Below are positions 48,183 through 60,454 of a stretch of DNA of 64,000 nucleotides, one piece after another. Numbering within the stretch: the stretch's first letter is position 1; every line of letters begins with the position of its first letter. Below the pieces are notes generated by a model. The model saw nothing but the letters and a program-made list of their open reading frames with translations. It did not search any database and was not told the origin of the DNA. Source of the DNA: Riptortus pedestris (lineage: Eukaryota; Arthropoda; Insecta; Hemiptera; Alydidae); contig CM032228.1 of the NCBI GenBank assembly GCA_019009955.1, positions 251,116,501 to 251,180,500 on the forward strand, in the 5' to 3' direction. The position numbers were made by a program, and so were the translations under genes.

Positions 48183-48880
48183 TATATATACATACATATT
48201 GTTATATAAAAATTGCAAATGCACATATAATGCAAATATGCATGGGATGTGGAGAAAAATAAAATGCCTCCACCTAGGGCTCATATCCGACTAAGATTTA
48301 AGTTCTTCTTTATTTAGACTTCTTATTAAAGAAAAAAATACATAAGATTGTGAGATGATCATATTTTTGACTGGATGACTAAATATATAGATACGGTTCA
48401 TACATTTTACTTATTTAACAATTTTAGGATGTATACATCAAATAGCTTAGTGTTTTGTAGCTTGTGTATCTTTGTAATGTATTAAAAATATAGTTTGTCA
48501 CAGAAGGGATATCGATTTTGTTTTATTGCTGAGTGGTTGAACTTTATATGGGAATTTGCCCTGTGGCCAAAATATTTGTGTTCCTTTTACTAGGAAATTT
48601 CGCCAACGAGTAATTTTGAGAAAATCTATGAATAATTCGATTATTATCTATTAATTTATGTATCAAATCATAAAGTATGTCAAAGTGACAGATTATTATA
48701 AAGGTGGATGGTTATAATTTTAATGTTATTTGTTTACAATTAACACTGTATTTAATTAATGTTAATTGTGAGGGAAAACAGTGCTTTTCCCTTTCGGGAT
48801 CGGAAAGCTAAATTCCTAATAGAGCGTTTATTTAGAGAGGACATATTGTTGCATTAATAATTTGATTACTTTGGCAATAT
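47100..48880. other. AT-rich unassigned stretch before osa exon A
   Basis: Holds a TATG/(TA)n/CACG simple repeat (48127-48190) and a pair of near-palindromic AT-rich words around 47500-47590 (TTATTCAGAATGAA / TTATTCATAATTCTGAA). No exon-like frame. Confidence 0.45.
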
Positions 48881-49011
48881 GATGAATGGTTGATTGGTTG
48901 GAGGCGGTGGCTGTTGTTGAGGAATGGTTAATCTATTCAGTAGCTGTGTTGTGGGAGCGGCTGTTGTTGTTGTTGCTAGCTAACTAATTGATGTTTATTG
49001 TGTTGTTTCAG

Positions 49012-49147
49012 GACCTGACAGGGCAGAACAGCAATGACAGTTCGAGTGGTGGTGGTCCTGCCCCCGGCACTCCCAACTCCGGGGGCATGAGACCCACCCC
49101 TTCACCTACTGGATCCACAGGCTCGAGGTCTATGTCACCTGCCGTAG
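49012..49147 (+). CDS. osa: osa (ARID1-type SWI/SNF subunit), internal exon A
   Basis: This exon encodes 45 residues plus one base, starting DLTGQNSNDSSSGGG and ending SRSMSPAV. It belongs to the disordered N-terminal half of Osa/ARID1, the DNA-binding subunit of the nuclear BAP/BAF remodelling complex. The acceptor is TTGTTTCAG after a branch-point-like CTAAC near 48985. The donor is GTCAGT at 49148. A competing GTAGGT four bases earlier would put the next exon out of frame. With the chosen donor, the split Gly codon joins to exon B and gives SRSMSPAVGQQN followed by MPPRPSSGQSDSG. That order matches the SRSGPLSPA...MPPRPPSGQSDS segment of vertebrate ARID1A. The exon is low-complexity in Gly, Ser and Pro, as the family is here. 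The upstream exon was not found. Confidence 0.87.
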
Positions 49148-49367
49148 GTCAGTACGATTTAACAATAATTATATATCTATAATTTATCTATTTATTCATT
49201 ATTCACTTATGGTGCTGAGTTAAAGCTTTTTGTCTTTAATCTCACGTGGTAAACCTAGAGTCGCGAGTTCCATACCCGCCTGGGCAATAGGAATTTATTT
49301 TTTGACCAACTCATTAAATAAAACCCTTAGTCCCACCCTGGCTAGAAAAGGGTGGTAACCTGTAGAT

Positions 49368-49908
49368 CAGGTATGGGCAATCTTTGACATGTTGCGGGCC
49401 AAACTTTAGTGGGCAAATACGTTCGCGGGCCGCATTTAAAAGTAGAGCGTTTTAAAGTAGCGTTCATAATTTTTAACGATAGATATCAGAAGTGAAATTA
49501 TAACAACAATGTAATTATAATACAATGTATTAAAATAACCAAATAAAATGAAAAAAATAGGTACAACCTTACAACTAAATCGTAAAATTTGGAATTATTA
49601 CAAACAACGAAAGTTAAATAACGACAACGAAATCAATGAGCATGAATTTGGGAAACTAATCCATCGATGTTTGTATTAATTCCACTAATACAAAGACGAA
49701 AAGAATTTTCCAAATTATCGTCAGTCATTGTACGCTTGATGTTTATGATTTTAAGACTAACTTTCATCATTGAAAAGAACCGTTGGCATTTATAAGTACT
49801 GCCAAACGCACAAATCTCTCCTCACCTTCCTCATTTGGAGTTAGTGTACTATTTTTGATTAATTGGGTTTTTCAAAATGTCTCGCGGGCCGGTTGTTGCC
49901 CACACATG
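49368..49908 (-). mobile_element. Internally deleted hAT transposon with 8-bp target duplication
   Basis: The 541-bp element begins CAGGTATGGGCAA and ends with the inverse of CATGTGTGGGCAA (11 of 13 matched). It is bounded by the direct repeat CTGTAGAT at 49360-49367 and 49909-49916. Removing the element and one repeat restores an uninterrupted SINE 3' region (GGTAACCTGTAGATAA), as in the other SINE copies. The minus strand between about 49634 and 49815 encodes FGSTYKCQRFFSMMK, then TMTDDNLENSFRLCIS and NTNIDGLVSQ. This matches the hAT C-terminal dimerisation domain. The rest of the transposase is missing, so the copy is non-autonomous. Confidence 0.9.
49634..49815 (-). pseudogene. hAT transposase C-terminal dimerisation-domain remnant
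   Basis: About 60 codons remain open, reading CAFGSTYKCQRFFSMMK, VSLKIINIKRTMTDDNLEN, SFRLCISGINTNIDGLVSQ. The FGSTY...FS.MK...R..MTD..L...LR..IS pattern is the conserved hAT dimerisation region found in the last 80 or so residues of the transposase. There is no start codon and no DDE catalytic part. It lies wholly within the 541-bp element described at 49368-49908. Confidence 0.82.
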
Positions 49909-50130
49909 CTGTAGATAATCCTCCCCAATTAGCGACAGTAGCAAAGAGTGGACGTTAATAAATATAATAAAAATTATTCATTTCTTGAGTAGCTAGGATC
50001 CTATCACGGATTACAGCGCTCCAGGTTCCATCCATAGGATCAAACACTTGTTTGACACATCCTTTTCATTTTGACAAACTTTTATTATTATTATTTATTA
50101 ACGTCCACGTTTTGCAAAACAAACTTTTAT

Positions 50131-50475
50131 TAGCAGAATTCACCCAAGGGAAATCAGTTTCTGGCGTTATACTCATGTTTGGAGTTTCGATAAATTTCTT
50201 CAAATATCCATCGGTTCTACCTAGGGGATGACGAAAATGAAGTCAAAACTTCATATGTATTTACTGTTAACGCTCTGGCTGACGTTTGTTTGATCTGTAA
50301 CAAACTTGATATTTAAACGTAATGACGTTCGAACCAGTGGGAATCGTACCAGTGGGAGGGGGGTTTAGGAAAATTTGAAATATCTTCGTTATTATAAGTT
50401 GGGTCGAAAAATTGTACATAAACAATTTAAGCACCTACAAATGTTGTTATATACAATAGATTTATTTTCTATGCA
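50131..50475 (-). mobile_element. HINE-like element, 5' truncated, in osa intron
   Basis: Starts AGCAGAATTCACCCAAGGGA and continues through CGGTTCTACCTAGGGGATGA, ACCAGTGGGAGGGGGGTTTA and TTGGGTCGAAAAATTGTA, fading near 50475. Confidence 0.6.
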
Positions 50476-50939
50476 TTATATAGAAAAATTGGGAGTTTTA
50501 TAGCGTAAGAAGTATCATTGAATATATATGTTTATTTATTCATTGAAGTTTCCGTTTTGAAAAATGTGTTAAATATAAAATCGTTGGTTTGTAAAGCCCC
50601 TCTTTATCTAGAGCTGTAAGGGGTCCCGTTGCCTTAGCCCCTCCTTCCTAATCAAATCAGCTCTCCTCCCATCTACCTACCATCCAAATATCTACCCTTA
50701 CACTCAATATACTTTATATATCAAACCCTTCCCCTTCTACCAACTCTCCGTATACACTCTCTCACACACGCACACGCGCCAGCGCTATACTGCACTTAGT
50801 TCTAGTTCCATTAAATAAATTCAGAGTATGAATGGTGCTTAGAATTTAATTTGGTTGATTAAAGTTTTTATATGCAAGAAATTCAGCATCCTATACTACA
50901 TTGAAATCAAATTCAACAAATCATTTTGATTATTTAATT

Positions 50940-51402
50940 TAGTAGGAGGAGGAGGAAGCCATGTGGTGCCCATATCAGATTTTTTTAGATGTAATTAGCT
51001 TCTCGGTTGCCTAGCGATGATGATTGGGGAAGGAAGAAGGAAAACATCTGGGTACTGAATCCGTTCATAATACATAAGGATGTGGGCAGTCGGGCTCAGC
51101 ACCCATGCAACTTGCTGGAGTGTGAGGGATTCATCTACCAGATATGCCTAATATATGTCATTTTAGTTTGGTAACAATGCTGATTGACTATATAGTTTAT
51201 GATTGGTCTACTGGTGAACGGTGCTAGTTTGTACAAGTTGGATGAAATAAAAAAGGGGAGACAGAGATTGAGGGATGAGCCCTGAAGAAGCATTAATGAG
51301 CCTGGAGGGAGATGGCTCGTTAGGAAGCCGTTAAACAGGCCACCTATAGCCCTCTCTCTCCTTATCTATCTCACTCTCTCTTCTTAATCTACACTTCTCT
51401 TA
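50940..51402. promoter_or_regulatory. Unique island in the osa intron before the minisatellite
   Basis: GTAGGAGGAGGAGGAAGCC at left, then GATGATTGGGGAAGGAAG, AAAGGGGAGACAGAGATTGA, GCCTGGAGGGAGATGGCTCG and CT-rich sequence at right with CTTATCTATCTC. No repeat match in the core. The neighbouring stretch 50590-50810 has similar composition (GGGGTCCCGTTGCCTTAGCC, AAATCAGCTCTCC). Confidence 0.28.
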
Positions 51403-51417
51403 ATGCTCACTCTATTC

Positions 51418-51459
<42 letters not shown>

Positions 51460-52545
51460 GCCTCAGTTCTCTCCACCACCCTCTTCCTCCCACCATCTCT
51501 CTTTCCATCACCCACTCCCTCCCTATCCCCCTCTCTCCTTCTACTCCCTCACTCACTCTCTCTCACTCTTACCCCATCCCCATCCCTCCTTTCTCCCTCC
51601 TCTCTCCCCCTTCTCTATCTCTCTTTCCATCACCCGCTCCCTCCCTATTCCTCCCCATCCCTCTTCTCTCTCCTTCACTCTCACCCTCCCTATTCCCCCC
51701 ACCTCTCTCCCTCTCCTACTTCCTCCTCCACTCTATCTCTCTTTCCATCACCCACTCCCTCCCTATTCCTCCCCCTCCCTCCTCTCTCTCCTTCACTCTC
51801 ACCCTCCTTAGTCCCCCCACTTCTCTCCCTCTCCTACTTCCTCCCCCTCTCTATCTCTCTTTCCATCACCCACTCCCTCCCTATTCCTCCCCATCCCTCC
51901 TCTCTCCCCCTTCCTCTCTCTCCTTCACTCTCATCCTCCCTATTCCCCCCACCTCTCTCCCTCTCCTACTTCCTCCCCCACTCTAACACACATGCCATCA
52001 CCCACTCCCTCCCTATTCCTCCCCCGCCCTCCTCTCACCCCCGTCCCCTCTCTCCTTCACTCTCCTCCGCCCTAGGCCCCCACCTCTCTCCCTCTCCTAC
52101 TTCCTCCGACACACTATCTCTCTTTCCTTCACTCACTCCCTACATATACCCCCCCATCCCCCCTCCCTCCCTCCTCTCTCTCCTTCACTCTCACCCTCCC
52201 TATTCCCCCCACCTCACTCCCCCTCCTACTTCCTCCTCCACTCTATCTCTCTTTACATCACACACTCCCTCCCTATCCTCCTCCCCCTCCTCTCCCCACC
52301 CCTCCTCTCTCTCCTTCACTCTCACCCTCCCTATTCCTCCCCATCCCTCCTCTCTCTCCTTCACTCTCACCCTCCCTATTCCTCCCTATCCCTCCTCTCT
52401 CTCCTTCACTCTCACCCTCCCTATTCCCCCCACCTCTCTCCCTCTCCTACTTCCTCCTCCACTCTATCTCTCTTTCCATCACCCGCTCCCTCCCCCTCCT
52501 CTCTCTCCTTCACTCTCACCCTCCCTGTTCTCCTCTCTGTCAGCT
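51403..52545 (+). repeat. Pyrimidine-rich minisatellite
   Basis: After (CT)n and (CA)n runs (51418-51460), a degenerate unit containing CTATCTCTCTTTCCATCACC recurs at spacings of roughly 118-132 bp (about 51624, 51743, 51861, 51993, 52124, 52251, then 52473). Within 52300-52440 a shorter unit with CTCCTTCACTCTCACCCTCC repeats about every 45 bp. The + strand is nearly all C and T. A 425-codon Pro/Ser/Leu open frame crosses it, but that follows from the absence of purines and is not a gene. Confidence 0.85.
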
Positions 52546-53074
52546 CGGCACCGGCCATCTGTTTCCTTAGGAGAAGAGCCTCTCTCATCTAGGTCATCCA
52601 AACCTATGAGTGATTTGCTCCATCCCAACCTAGGTATTCATACGTACTGTCATGCCCTCCAAAATCGGTCAATGTTTTGACTTTCTCGGCTTCGCTCTTC
52701 CTGATTGAATTATTGAGCATCAATATGTCGTCCACGGAGTTGTTAAACCCTCTGCATTTAGATACCGTGATTCTACTAATTCTGCGCCGAAGCCAAATGT
52801 CCCTCTCTACAGTCTATGATATTATGGAAGTTCTAAATGAGGTGACTGAAAGTTGTAGCCTTAACATCGCAATGGTACTGTAAGAGCAAATGTTGGACTT
52901 GAGAAAAGAGAATATAGTAGATTAGAAGCAAGGGAAATGTTGGTTTGGCTCTGGATCGCCAGGCTAAACACCAGTATGTTGGTATAGTTCTTTTATTGAA
53001 TATACCAACTGTGCAAGGACTACCATTTTCAAATGTATTGCATTATTGTTCTTTACTAGTAGACTGTGATAAGA

Positions 53075-53245
53075 ATTGATAAGAGCGGATGGGGTGGGTA
53101 GTATTGAGCGGCTAACAGCTGATTCTACTCCCCTCCCCTGCTATTTACACACAATGCACCCTGGCTCCCCCCTCACTCATTCAGTCCTCCAAAGCCCCCA
53201 GTCTACCCTCCCCTCTACCTCTCAAAAACAGTACAGCTTAACATT
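53075..53245. promoter_or_regulatory. C-rich unique stretch in the osa intron
   Basis: GCGGATGGGGTGGGTAG, GCTAACAGCTGATTC and a C-rich right half (CACCCTGGCTCCCCCCTC). The open frame here (53076-53411) has no family-like features. Confidence 0.22.
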
Positions 53246-53699
53246 CCCCCTTCCCTTGGAATTGTTTACTCAACATCATTCCATAGCAAACTTCTCACTG
53301 CTTGTTTATATTGGGCAAATGTTTAACGTCTTAAATTTCATGCGTGCTATATTATGTCATATGAATATTCACAACTACGTACAAAACTTCACTTCTATAC
53401 CTACTTCCTAGAGTTGTAGTTATGTAGGTTATCATTGTTTTTAATTTCTTGTGTCGTCTATAAATATTTAATTTAATATTCTCCAAAAGAATAGTAACGG
53501 AACGACTTAAATATTACAAAATAAACCAAGAACTAAAATTGAATTTAATAATAAAGGATGCCTAAAGCTTCTTAAGTGTAGCAGACCCTAGGCTGAGCTA
53601 GAATCTAGTTGTCATACGGCTTGAATTGCACGTAAATTACGATAGAATAGCACGTATACAACTGGGGTTGTATGGATTCCTCTAATACCGAAGTTTTGT

Positions 53700-54040
53700 C
53701 TTTGGAGCACACTTCCCTTACGAAATTAGTTATTTAGGTTGTGCTTAGGACATTACTTTTGACAAGAGTCTTTAAATTTCCATCCTTTAAACAAAGTTGA
53801 TGTTTGACTTACGGTACATTCGACTTTATATACGTTTGTAGGTTAACGCTTCGGTGGGGGCTACGCTTCTTTAATTCCTACCAGATTAGATATTTAAACA
53901 TTTCAAGTACTAAGAATAAGGGTTATTTGCAAAATCGGACCAAGAGAAGCGTGGGGTTTTAGAGAAGACGAAAAGTCTTATAATATTTGTTATTGAAGGT
54001 GGAGTTGAAAATCTGTTAGGTTTACGGAACCCCTGAGTAC
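53700..54040 (-). mobile_element. Highly degraded HINE-like copy in osa intron
   Basis: Weak but ordered matches: CTTACGAAATTAGTTATTTAGG, GGTTAACGCTTCGGTGG, AATCGGACCAAGAGAAGCG and AAATCTGTTAGGTTTACGG. An old copy. Confidence 0.4.
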
Positions 54041-54939
54041 CGAAATGATAGCATACAGTCTAAGGAAGGTCTCGTGAACAAGCGAGCCTTCCGCATTGTC
54101 AGTGTTTCTAACAAATATGACATCCAAAATGAGTATTGAATATGGAATAAGTGTTACAAGAAGCAGACAATTCCTCGTCCTCCCCTTTCCACTGGTCGAG
54201 GGGGGAACTCCCATTCTTCGTCGGCTGCCTAACAGCTGGCTTCTAGTACTCACACTGAGCTGTGTATGAAGGTTATCAGCTTGGAATGTGCAACTCCAAA
54301 GCTGACCTACACTGATCCCGCGTCCTAACAACGGGAAGGGGGGATATGATTAGTTTCCGTAATCGGTGTTTACCTGCAGCAAGTTTTTTGTACATTTACC
54401 CATGGTATTGGTGTCTCAACAACTCATAACCAGAAGCATTTCCTGAATTTGGTCAGCTGGTTCCTCTGATGTAGTGGAATATAATATAGGCATTATTGTC
54501 TCCCACGATCTGCTGTTATAATTTGTTACGACTAGAAAGCTACCATTGAAGTACTTTTGCTTCCCGTTGAAGTATCTGGCATTCTGGTGGCCGCTATTTC
54601 CCACCCCAGGAGAAAGACCTGATGACTCCATGAGAAATTCTAGCCGTATGAGCTAAAGGGACCTATTGGAGATTTAATGCCATCCATATGCTCAGCTGTT
54701 CAAACCTTCTTGGGAACGACTGCTATCTGGGTTATAGTACGCCCTACTAGACCCCCAAAAGATAGAACCCCATTTTTCTATGTACATGTTTATTTTTATA
54801 CCTCCTCGAAATTACTTAATCCCTTTGCGTAATCCAAAACTCGATACCGGGAAGAGGAATAGTCCAGCTAATTATATATGAGCTTGTTGGATTATCGATA
54901 TATTTATTGGCTTTATCTATAATGGCGATATGAGAGAGT

Positions 54940-55135
54940 TAAGCTGTTTGTAAATAGAAAGAGCGGGTATATATGTAAGCTGGTGTAGCTGGGCTCTGGA
55001 GAGGCAGGAGGGCCAGCGAGGTCGCCCGGTTTTATGTAATGTAAGCTTATTAGCTAGCCCTCTCCTCTCTATCACTCACACAACCTAGTCTTTAGTAAAC
55101 CATCATTCACACGCTCTCTTATCGCTCATATATAT
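54940..55135. promoter_or_regulatory. Unique island in the osa intron
   Basis: GAGAGAGTTAAGCTG, GCTGGGCTCTGGAGAGGCAG, GCCAGCGAGGTCGCCCGG, then CCCTCTCCTCTCTATCACTC and CGCTCTCTTATCGC. Same GA-to-CT arrangement; a HINE copy follows. Confidence 0.28.
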
Positions 55136-55147
55136 ATATATATAAAG

Positions 55148-55818
55148 CCCGGCACGCAGGGGATGCGCAAACTAAACAGATTTACCGCTTGAAGTTCTGC
55201 AATAGAACACCGTGAATAAATGCAAACGCTAATGAGGAATCTTTCAGTCAATTCTGATAACCTCCCAACGGAAAGCGTCTCAATTTTAAATAAACAGGTT
55301 AGCCAACCACTCAGGGCTGAATAGATAGATAGAAATATTCTTCACCAGAAAGAAAAACAATTACTGAAATATAACACATTTTAAAACTATTTACTATATC
55401 TAGTACTGTTTTATAATGAATCAGAATACTTTTTATCTCAATCACTCAAATTTAATAATCCAAGAACAAAAGGAGAGACACTAACAGATTATTGTTTATC
55501 TGACATGAGTAGGATTAGGGGGCAGGCTAAAAACTGAAAAATGCAAATGTCTCGGTTAATATTCAAGATAGAGAATAAATGAATGTAACAATATTTATAG
55601 TAAATTTAATTTGCAATAAGATTGGTCTATACAATTTTTCGATCCGACGGATAGTAACGGAGATATTTCGAATTTTCGAAATTCCTCCCCTCTAAACCCC
55701 CCTCCCAGTCGTCTGATTTCAGCCATTAACGAACTTGATCTTTCTTTTTACATGAAATGATTAAATATCGAGTTTGGTAAGGATCAAACAAAAATTGCAA
55801 CCGTTAGAGTGTTAACAG

Positions 55819-55874
<56 letters not shown>
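55148..55874 (+). mobile_element. HINE-like element, 3' end lost, in osa intron
   Basis: It begins near GCCCGGCACGCAGGGGATGCG with CTAAACAGATTTACC. It uses the second 5' module (GAAGTTCTGCAATAGA), with a unique piece at 55245-55330. It continues to a (TA)n run at 55823-55873. The sequence after (TA)n is unrelated, so the hairpin end is deleted. Confidence 0.65.
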
Positions 55875-55878
<4 letters not shown>

Positions 55879-55879
55879 T

Positions 55880-57669
55880 GGATATTTAATTATGATAAAT
55901 GATATTCATGATTAGATTTAAATTATTCACGATTTATTTAAATTATTAACAGTGAAGAAGGCTCTATTATGAACTCATTTTCATTTATTCTTTAAGATTA
56001 AAAAATCCATAATTTCCCTGCAGTTGCCTGACTATTCTGGCAGATCATAATAAGCTGACTTGGGAAGTGTAATTGTACATATTTGCTATAAAAATGTCAT
56101 TATGCAGTCACTAATGATTTCATTTTAGCTACGTACCTTAGCTAGTTATATCTATGTCCCTTGAGTTCGTCCCCTACAGTTATGAGGTTACTAGATGTCA
56201 CCATAATATCCCAATTAATTGCCAACGAAACCAAAAGAACTTCCTAGCATACAAGCCAACATATTTTCTATGAACTATTGTAAATAAATGCATTGAAAAT
56301 GAATTCGAAAACTGGCTAATACCTATTGCCAGCTAGTGCAGGTTACAGACTCGATAGGATTGGATCAGTAAGTTTGGTCTACTGTGGAATTCTCTCTTCA
56401 CTCTTCTTGATGCTTTTATTGTTGATTAACATCATGCACAATGCCCTTGCATTCTTCCATTTTTTACTTCCTTTGAAAACGACGACTTCCTCCCCACACA
56501 AATAATAACTCTGATTAGCCTGCAAATATAACAACTGGCCTAGATGTTCAGTTTTTAGAAAATTAATTAACCTCAGAGATATAAATTTCCTTAAATCAAA
56601 CATGTTTCAAGATAGAAGACTGTTAATCATTACGTAAAAACTGTAATTGATTTGAAAAAAAGTACATGAAATGAGCAGCTTTTCGAATATATGTGGTTTT
56701 GTCACCACATAAATCCATTTCTTAGATGATGAACCATTATTGAAGTTCACTCCCCTCCCCTCTTAAGTTCATTTATTCTCTTGGCTTATTTTACTTTTAC
56801 ATATGACCTAATAAGATGTAATTATAGAACTAGCGTGAGAAATAAATTATAAAGCCTGTATTTAGAATGGTATTTTCATTATGCGGATGTTTTTTTCTCG
56901 AAACTGGACTGTTAGTTAACAAATTTAAATCATAAAAATGATGGCAAAATATTTTTACAAAATGTTGGAAATAAAGATTTAATATTACTATAAACATCAG
57001 AGTAATTTTAACTCACAATATTTCAAATATCTCAGATCTCTTTGAATATTTAATGCGACGGAGAATAAGAGATAGAGAAAAGGTCATCTTGGGTGTATCA
57101 TCGTGGGCAAAACCCACTCAGATACTCTACTAGTACTCTTTCATTCCTTGACGTTAGTCTCAATCTGTAGCAAACGGCTATTGACAGTATCTTATAAGCA
57201 TTTGTGGTGAAACTTTAAATCTCAGTTTGTTTTTTTCCACATATGAATAGTTTATAAATTATTTCTATTCTTTCAAGGAGCAGACTTGACGCTTCAGACA
57301 TTTCAATTTCTTCATAGCTTTGAATAGGATCACTTTCTGTGGATTGGGAGATTCTCTATTTGCATTATTATTCACATACTTATAGGTAAAACTACCCATT
57401 TTATTGAGGAGTGCTCGTATCTAGGCGATATTGCTCAATGAACAAAAATAGAAAATATGGAAAAAAGGATCAAAGAAAAATTAAACACTACTATTAAGAA
57501 AGGGCAAACTAAAAATGCAACAAACAGAAACAAAAAACACCACAAGTAATCAATAAGAGAGAAAAATAGAAAGAAAATGAAATATGAAATTCAAAAACAA
57601 AAAATATCTTATAAAGTAACCAGATAATTAAAAACTGCAATGAGCAATAAATTACAAAAAAATTATATA

Positions 57670-57726
<57 letters not shown>

Positions 57727-58540
57727 GTGTATATATACAATTCTTAAAATTAAAACTATTAAAACAAATAAATAAAAATTTGTATTTGCATCAATAAAAT
57801 TATTACATTCATTTTTCTACACTCTCTTTTCTTTCATGCATTCACAATCGCACACATGTACACACACATATGTATAGTCAGCAATTTTAGCTGGAGTTGA
57901 AACTTATTTATTTTAAAATACAACACTTTTAAATTTGTGAGTACATGTTAATGTCTTTAAAAAGTTGGAGTATTATGGGAACGTGTGGGCTACTCACTAT
58001 TGCAGTATTATCATTATATAGAAAAAATACCTAAATTATTTTCCAGTGGCACATATTTTATAAGAAATATACACAGGCACTAATAATAGAAAAAAGCATT
58101 TGATAAGAATCTAATTCTAACAGGTTTGTCCCATATTATCTAGTATGAGTCTTAAAATATTTTGGCTTGGTATGCCACAGATGAAAAGTAATCTGTGAAC
58201 TACAATGTGAACGTTTAATTAAAATTGCTGAGCCGTCCGATCGCAAAAGATACTTAGTTATTCTCCACGATCTTCTGGGTTACACCTTCATTTCCAATGA
58301 CAAAAAAACTGACAATTTTATAACTGTATTTATGATAGACAAAAAATGTTCGACTCCACTAGGATCGAATTGCCCCAGGTTGAATGTGAATACTGTAAGC
58401 AACTTCATATGCCAGAAAAGCCAATATCTCCCTCTCTCCCCATTATAAAAATATAAATATTAAAAAAGGCTGGACTTTAATTATTAATTTGTACTTATTG
58501 TTATGGATTTATTTGATTGTTATACTAATGAAAATATTTC
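55880..58540. other. Right part of the 9.4-kb osa intron
   Basis: AT-rich and mostly unique, with a notably A-rich run at 57430-57660 and the (TA)n at 57669-57716. The splice acceptor region is at 58530-58547. Frames of up to 74 codons here show no family features. Confidence 0.5.
57669..57716 (+). repeat. (TA)n microsatellite outside a HINE
   Basis: A run of TA units followed by GTATGTATGTGTG. A similar run is at 48147-48175, within TATGTATG and CACACACG repeats. Unlike the other (TA)n tracts here, these have no HINE body beside them. Confidence 0.9.
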
Positions 58541-58547
58541 TTTGCAG

Positions 58548-58646
58548 GACAACAAAATATCAGCATGCCACCTCGTCCTTCAAGCGGTCAGTCAGATAGT
58601 GGGAATGGCCCCACCAGGATGAGCCACTCTCCAATGGCAAATCAAG
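58548..58646 (+). CDS. osa: osa, internal exon B
   Basis: This 99-bp exon completes a Gly codon and encodes QQNISMPPRPSSGQSDSG, then a short MSHSPMANQ stretch. The MPPRPSSGQSDSG motif is the most diagnostic piece of ARID1/Osa visible in the window. It sits before the ARID domain in family members and is thought to lie in a flexible region. The acceptor is TTTCTTTGCAG and the donor is CAAG/GTGATT. It enters and leaves in the same phase (one base carried), like exons C and F. The intron before it is about 9.4 kb and holds a SINE/hAT nest, a pyrimidine minisatellite and two Helitron-like copies. The intron after it is about 1.4 kb with no recognised repeat. Confidence 0.88.
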
Positions 58647-60052
58647 GTGATTTTCAGTATTTATTATTTATTTTTATGAATTTTTAAAAACCTTTTTTTT
58701 GGTGATATTTCTTGACTTCTGTATTTTAAATATTCCATCCAAAATAAGTTCAAAAGGCTAACTATGGACAAGTTTTATTTAATTTAATTGACTTCTAAAT
58801 TCTGCAACCTACAGTAATAGCATATTACCTAAACTAAACATTCATTAATAAAGGAAAATCCTATTTAGGCCTAATTCAAAATGTTTATATTCTTGCCTAG
58901 TGTTCTCATGGCACTCATTTCATTAATGTGTTTCCTCTTCTCTTCATGTAAAAGAAATATTCTTTATTTTTGAGCGTATTTGAAAATGAAATATGGTTAC
59001 ACAACTTCATTTATCCCAGAAACTTGTCCTATCAATTTTTGCTAGATATACACTTTAATTTTAAAGGTTCTGAATTTACCTAGGCTTCCAAAGAATTGAA
59101 TATTTTTTAGGCTTAGCCTTCCATGGCCTATGTCACAATTACAATTAACGTCTTCGGGTTTGATTATATCTTCAAACTCATTGCCGAACATGATTCCAGC
59201 TTCCTTCTCTCTGAGACTTAAGAGTTCGCTTAAACCAGTAATATATCATCTGTCTTGTTCGATGACTGTACTTTTCCAGTTTCTACTTCCTTGCCAACTT
59301 TGGTCTTGTATTTTAGTTCACCAAAGCAATGGTACAGATATAGTAACAACATATTTACAACGTGGCCACACAGAAAACGCTCACTGGAACAATTCATGTT
59401 TAGTCTTGTCACCATTCACCCCAGCATGCAATTCACAATGAAGTTTGAAGGAGCTAATAAGCTAGTATTTCTGGATATCATTGGTGGAAAAAAAAATTCA
59501 TTTGAACAGTTGAGCTATGGAGTTTTGAGAAAACCATTTTACTCCAGTTACATTGAAGGATGGAATTATTTGTTGTCTGGTCACCGAGACAGAAGAAATC
59601 TCTGAACAGAAGCTACAAAGGGAGAAAAAAGGGATCCGGTGTGAGCTCTAAGAAAAAAATACTTTTTTAACTATCATAATTCTGAAAACAAAAATGTCAA
59701 ACTTATTTTGGAAAGCAATACAATTCAGAATTGAGTGTTCCTGACATTCAAAGTGGAGTATTTCTGTTACAACCCTAACTTAGAAGGAACCCATTGTTGA
59801 TTGAAAATTTTAAATATTTTACTGTACTCAAAAGACTTATTTTCAGTTCTCTTACTTATATTGGTCGTATATACTGTAAATGCAAGTAATTTATCAATAT
59901 TTACTCGTTAAATTTAACACTATTTAGTTTGTTTTTTTTCCCTTACAACAATTAATTTTTATTCCGTTCCTCTTGCACATCCTTGGCTTATTATTGTTGT
60001 TGATGTCCAGTCCATTTTTTCTGAATGACTAATTGACTATTTGACATTGCAG
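58647..60052. other. osa intron between exons B and C
   Basis: 1.4 kb. Overlapping chance frames at 59130-59605 on both strands lack family features. No known repeat. Confidence 0.55.
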
Positions 60053-60202
60053 GTGGTGGTTATCCAGGGCAAGGTCCAGGCGGAGGTGTTGCCCCTCCAC
60101 ACATCCACAATTACAAGATAGCTCCCCTTCCGCATCCACCTCAATCGCAGCAAGTTCCTCCATACTCTCAACCCCAACAACACCCTCAATATCCTCAGCA
60201 AG
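60053..60202 (+). CDS. osa: osa, internal exon C
   Basis: This 150-bp exon encodes about 50 residues: GGGYPGQGPGGG, then APPHIHNYKIAPLPHPP, then a Pro/Gln/Tyr run with repeated PQQ and QYP units. Such Q/P/G/Y-rich sequence is typical of the ARID1 N-terminal half, which in known members is disordered and takes part in protein-protein contacts and condensation. The acceptor is TTGACATTGCAG and the donor is CAGCAAG/GTAAAA. Phase carries one base in and one out, joining exon B and exon D without a stop. Codon use is mixed, with many CAA and CCT codons. No folded domain is visible. Confidence 0.85.
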
Positions 60203-60454
60203 GTAAAACTATTTCCATATTAAGCTTTCTAGTTATTTTCCTGTAAGTTTACTACTCATTGTCTAATTATTTTTGTACATTTTTTGATCCTGTCCTGGCT
60301 AACTAAAGTCTATCTCCATGCCCATGTGCTATTTTTGTGTTTTATTTCCAAATTTTCTTTCCATTAATTTTTTTGTTCCCTTCATGTCACTGCATTTATC
60401 TTGTTCCGAAATAGTTATAATAATTAATTATAATATTGTTAATAAACTGGTTAG

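Larger units (their letters stand above)
49208..49975 (+). mobile_element. tRNA-derived SINE split by the hAT element
   Basis: The 5' part (49208-49367) has GAGTTCCATACCCGCCTGGG and GGTAACCTGTAGAT. The 3' part (49909-49975) resumes CTGTAGATAATCCTCCCC and ends in GTGGACGTTAATAAATATAA. The 541 bp between is the hAT copy. Confidence 0.85.

Noticed and set aside
51403..52680. 425-codon open frame on the + strand
   Set aside because: It lies in a pyrimidine minisatellite. Without purines on the + strand there are almost no stops, and the product is only Pro/Ser/Leu/His/Thr repeats with no domain or splice context.
59130..59605. Overlapping frames of 103 and 116 codons in an osa intron
   Set aside because: No family-like motifs, no splice-bounded limits, and a third frame is open on the other strand; likely chance.
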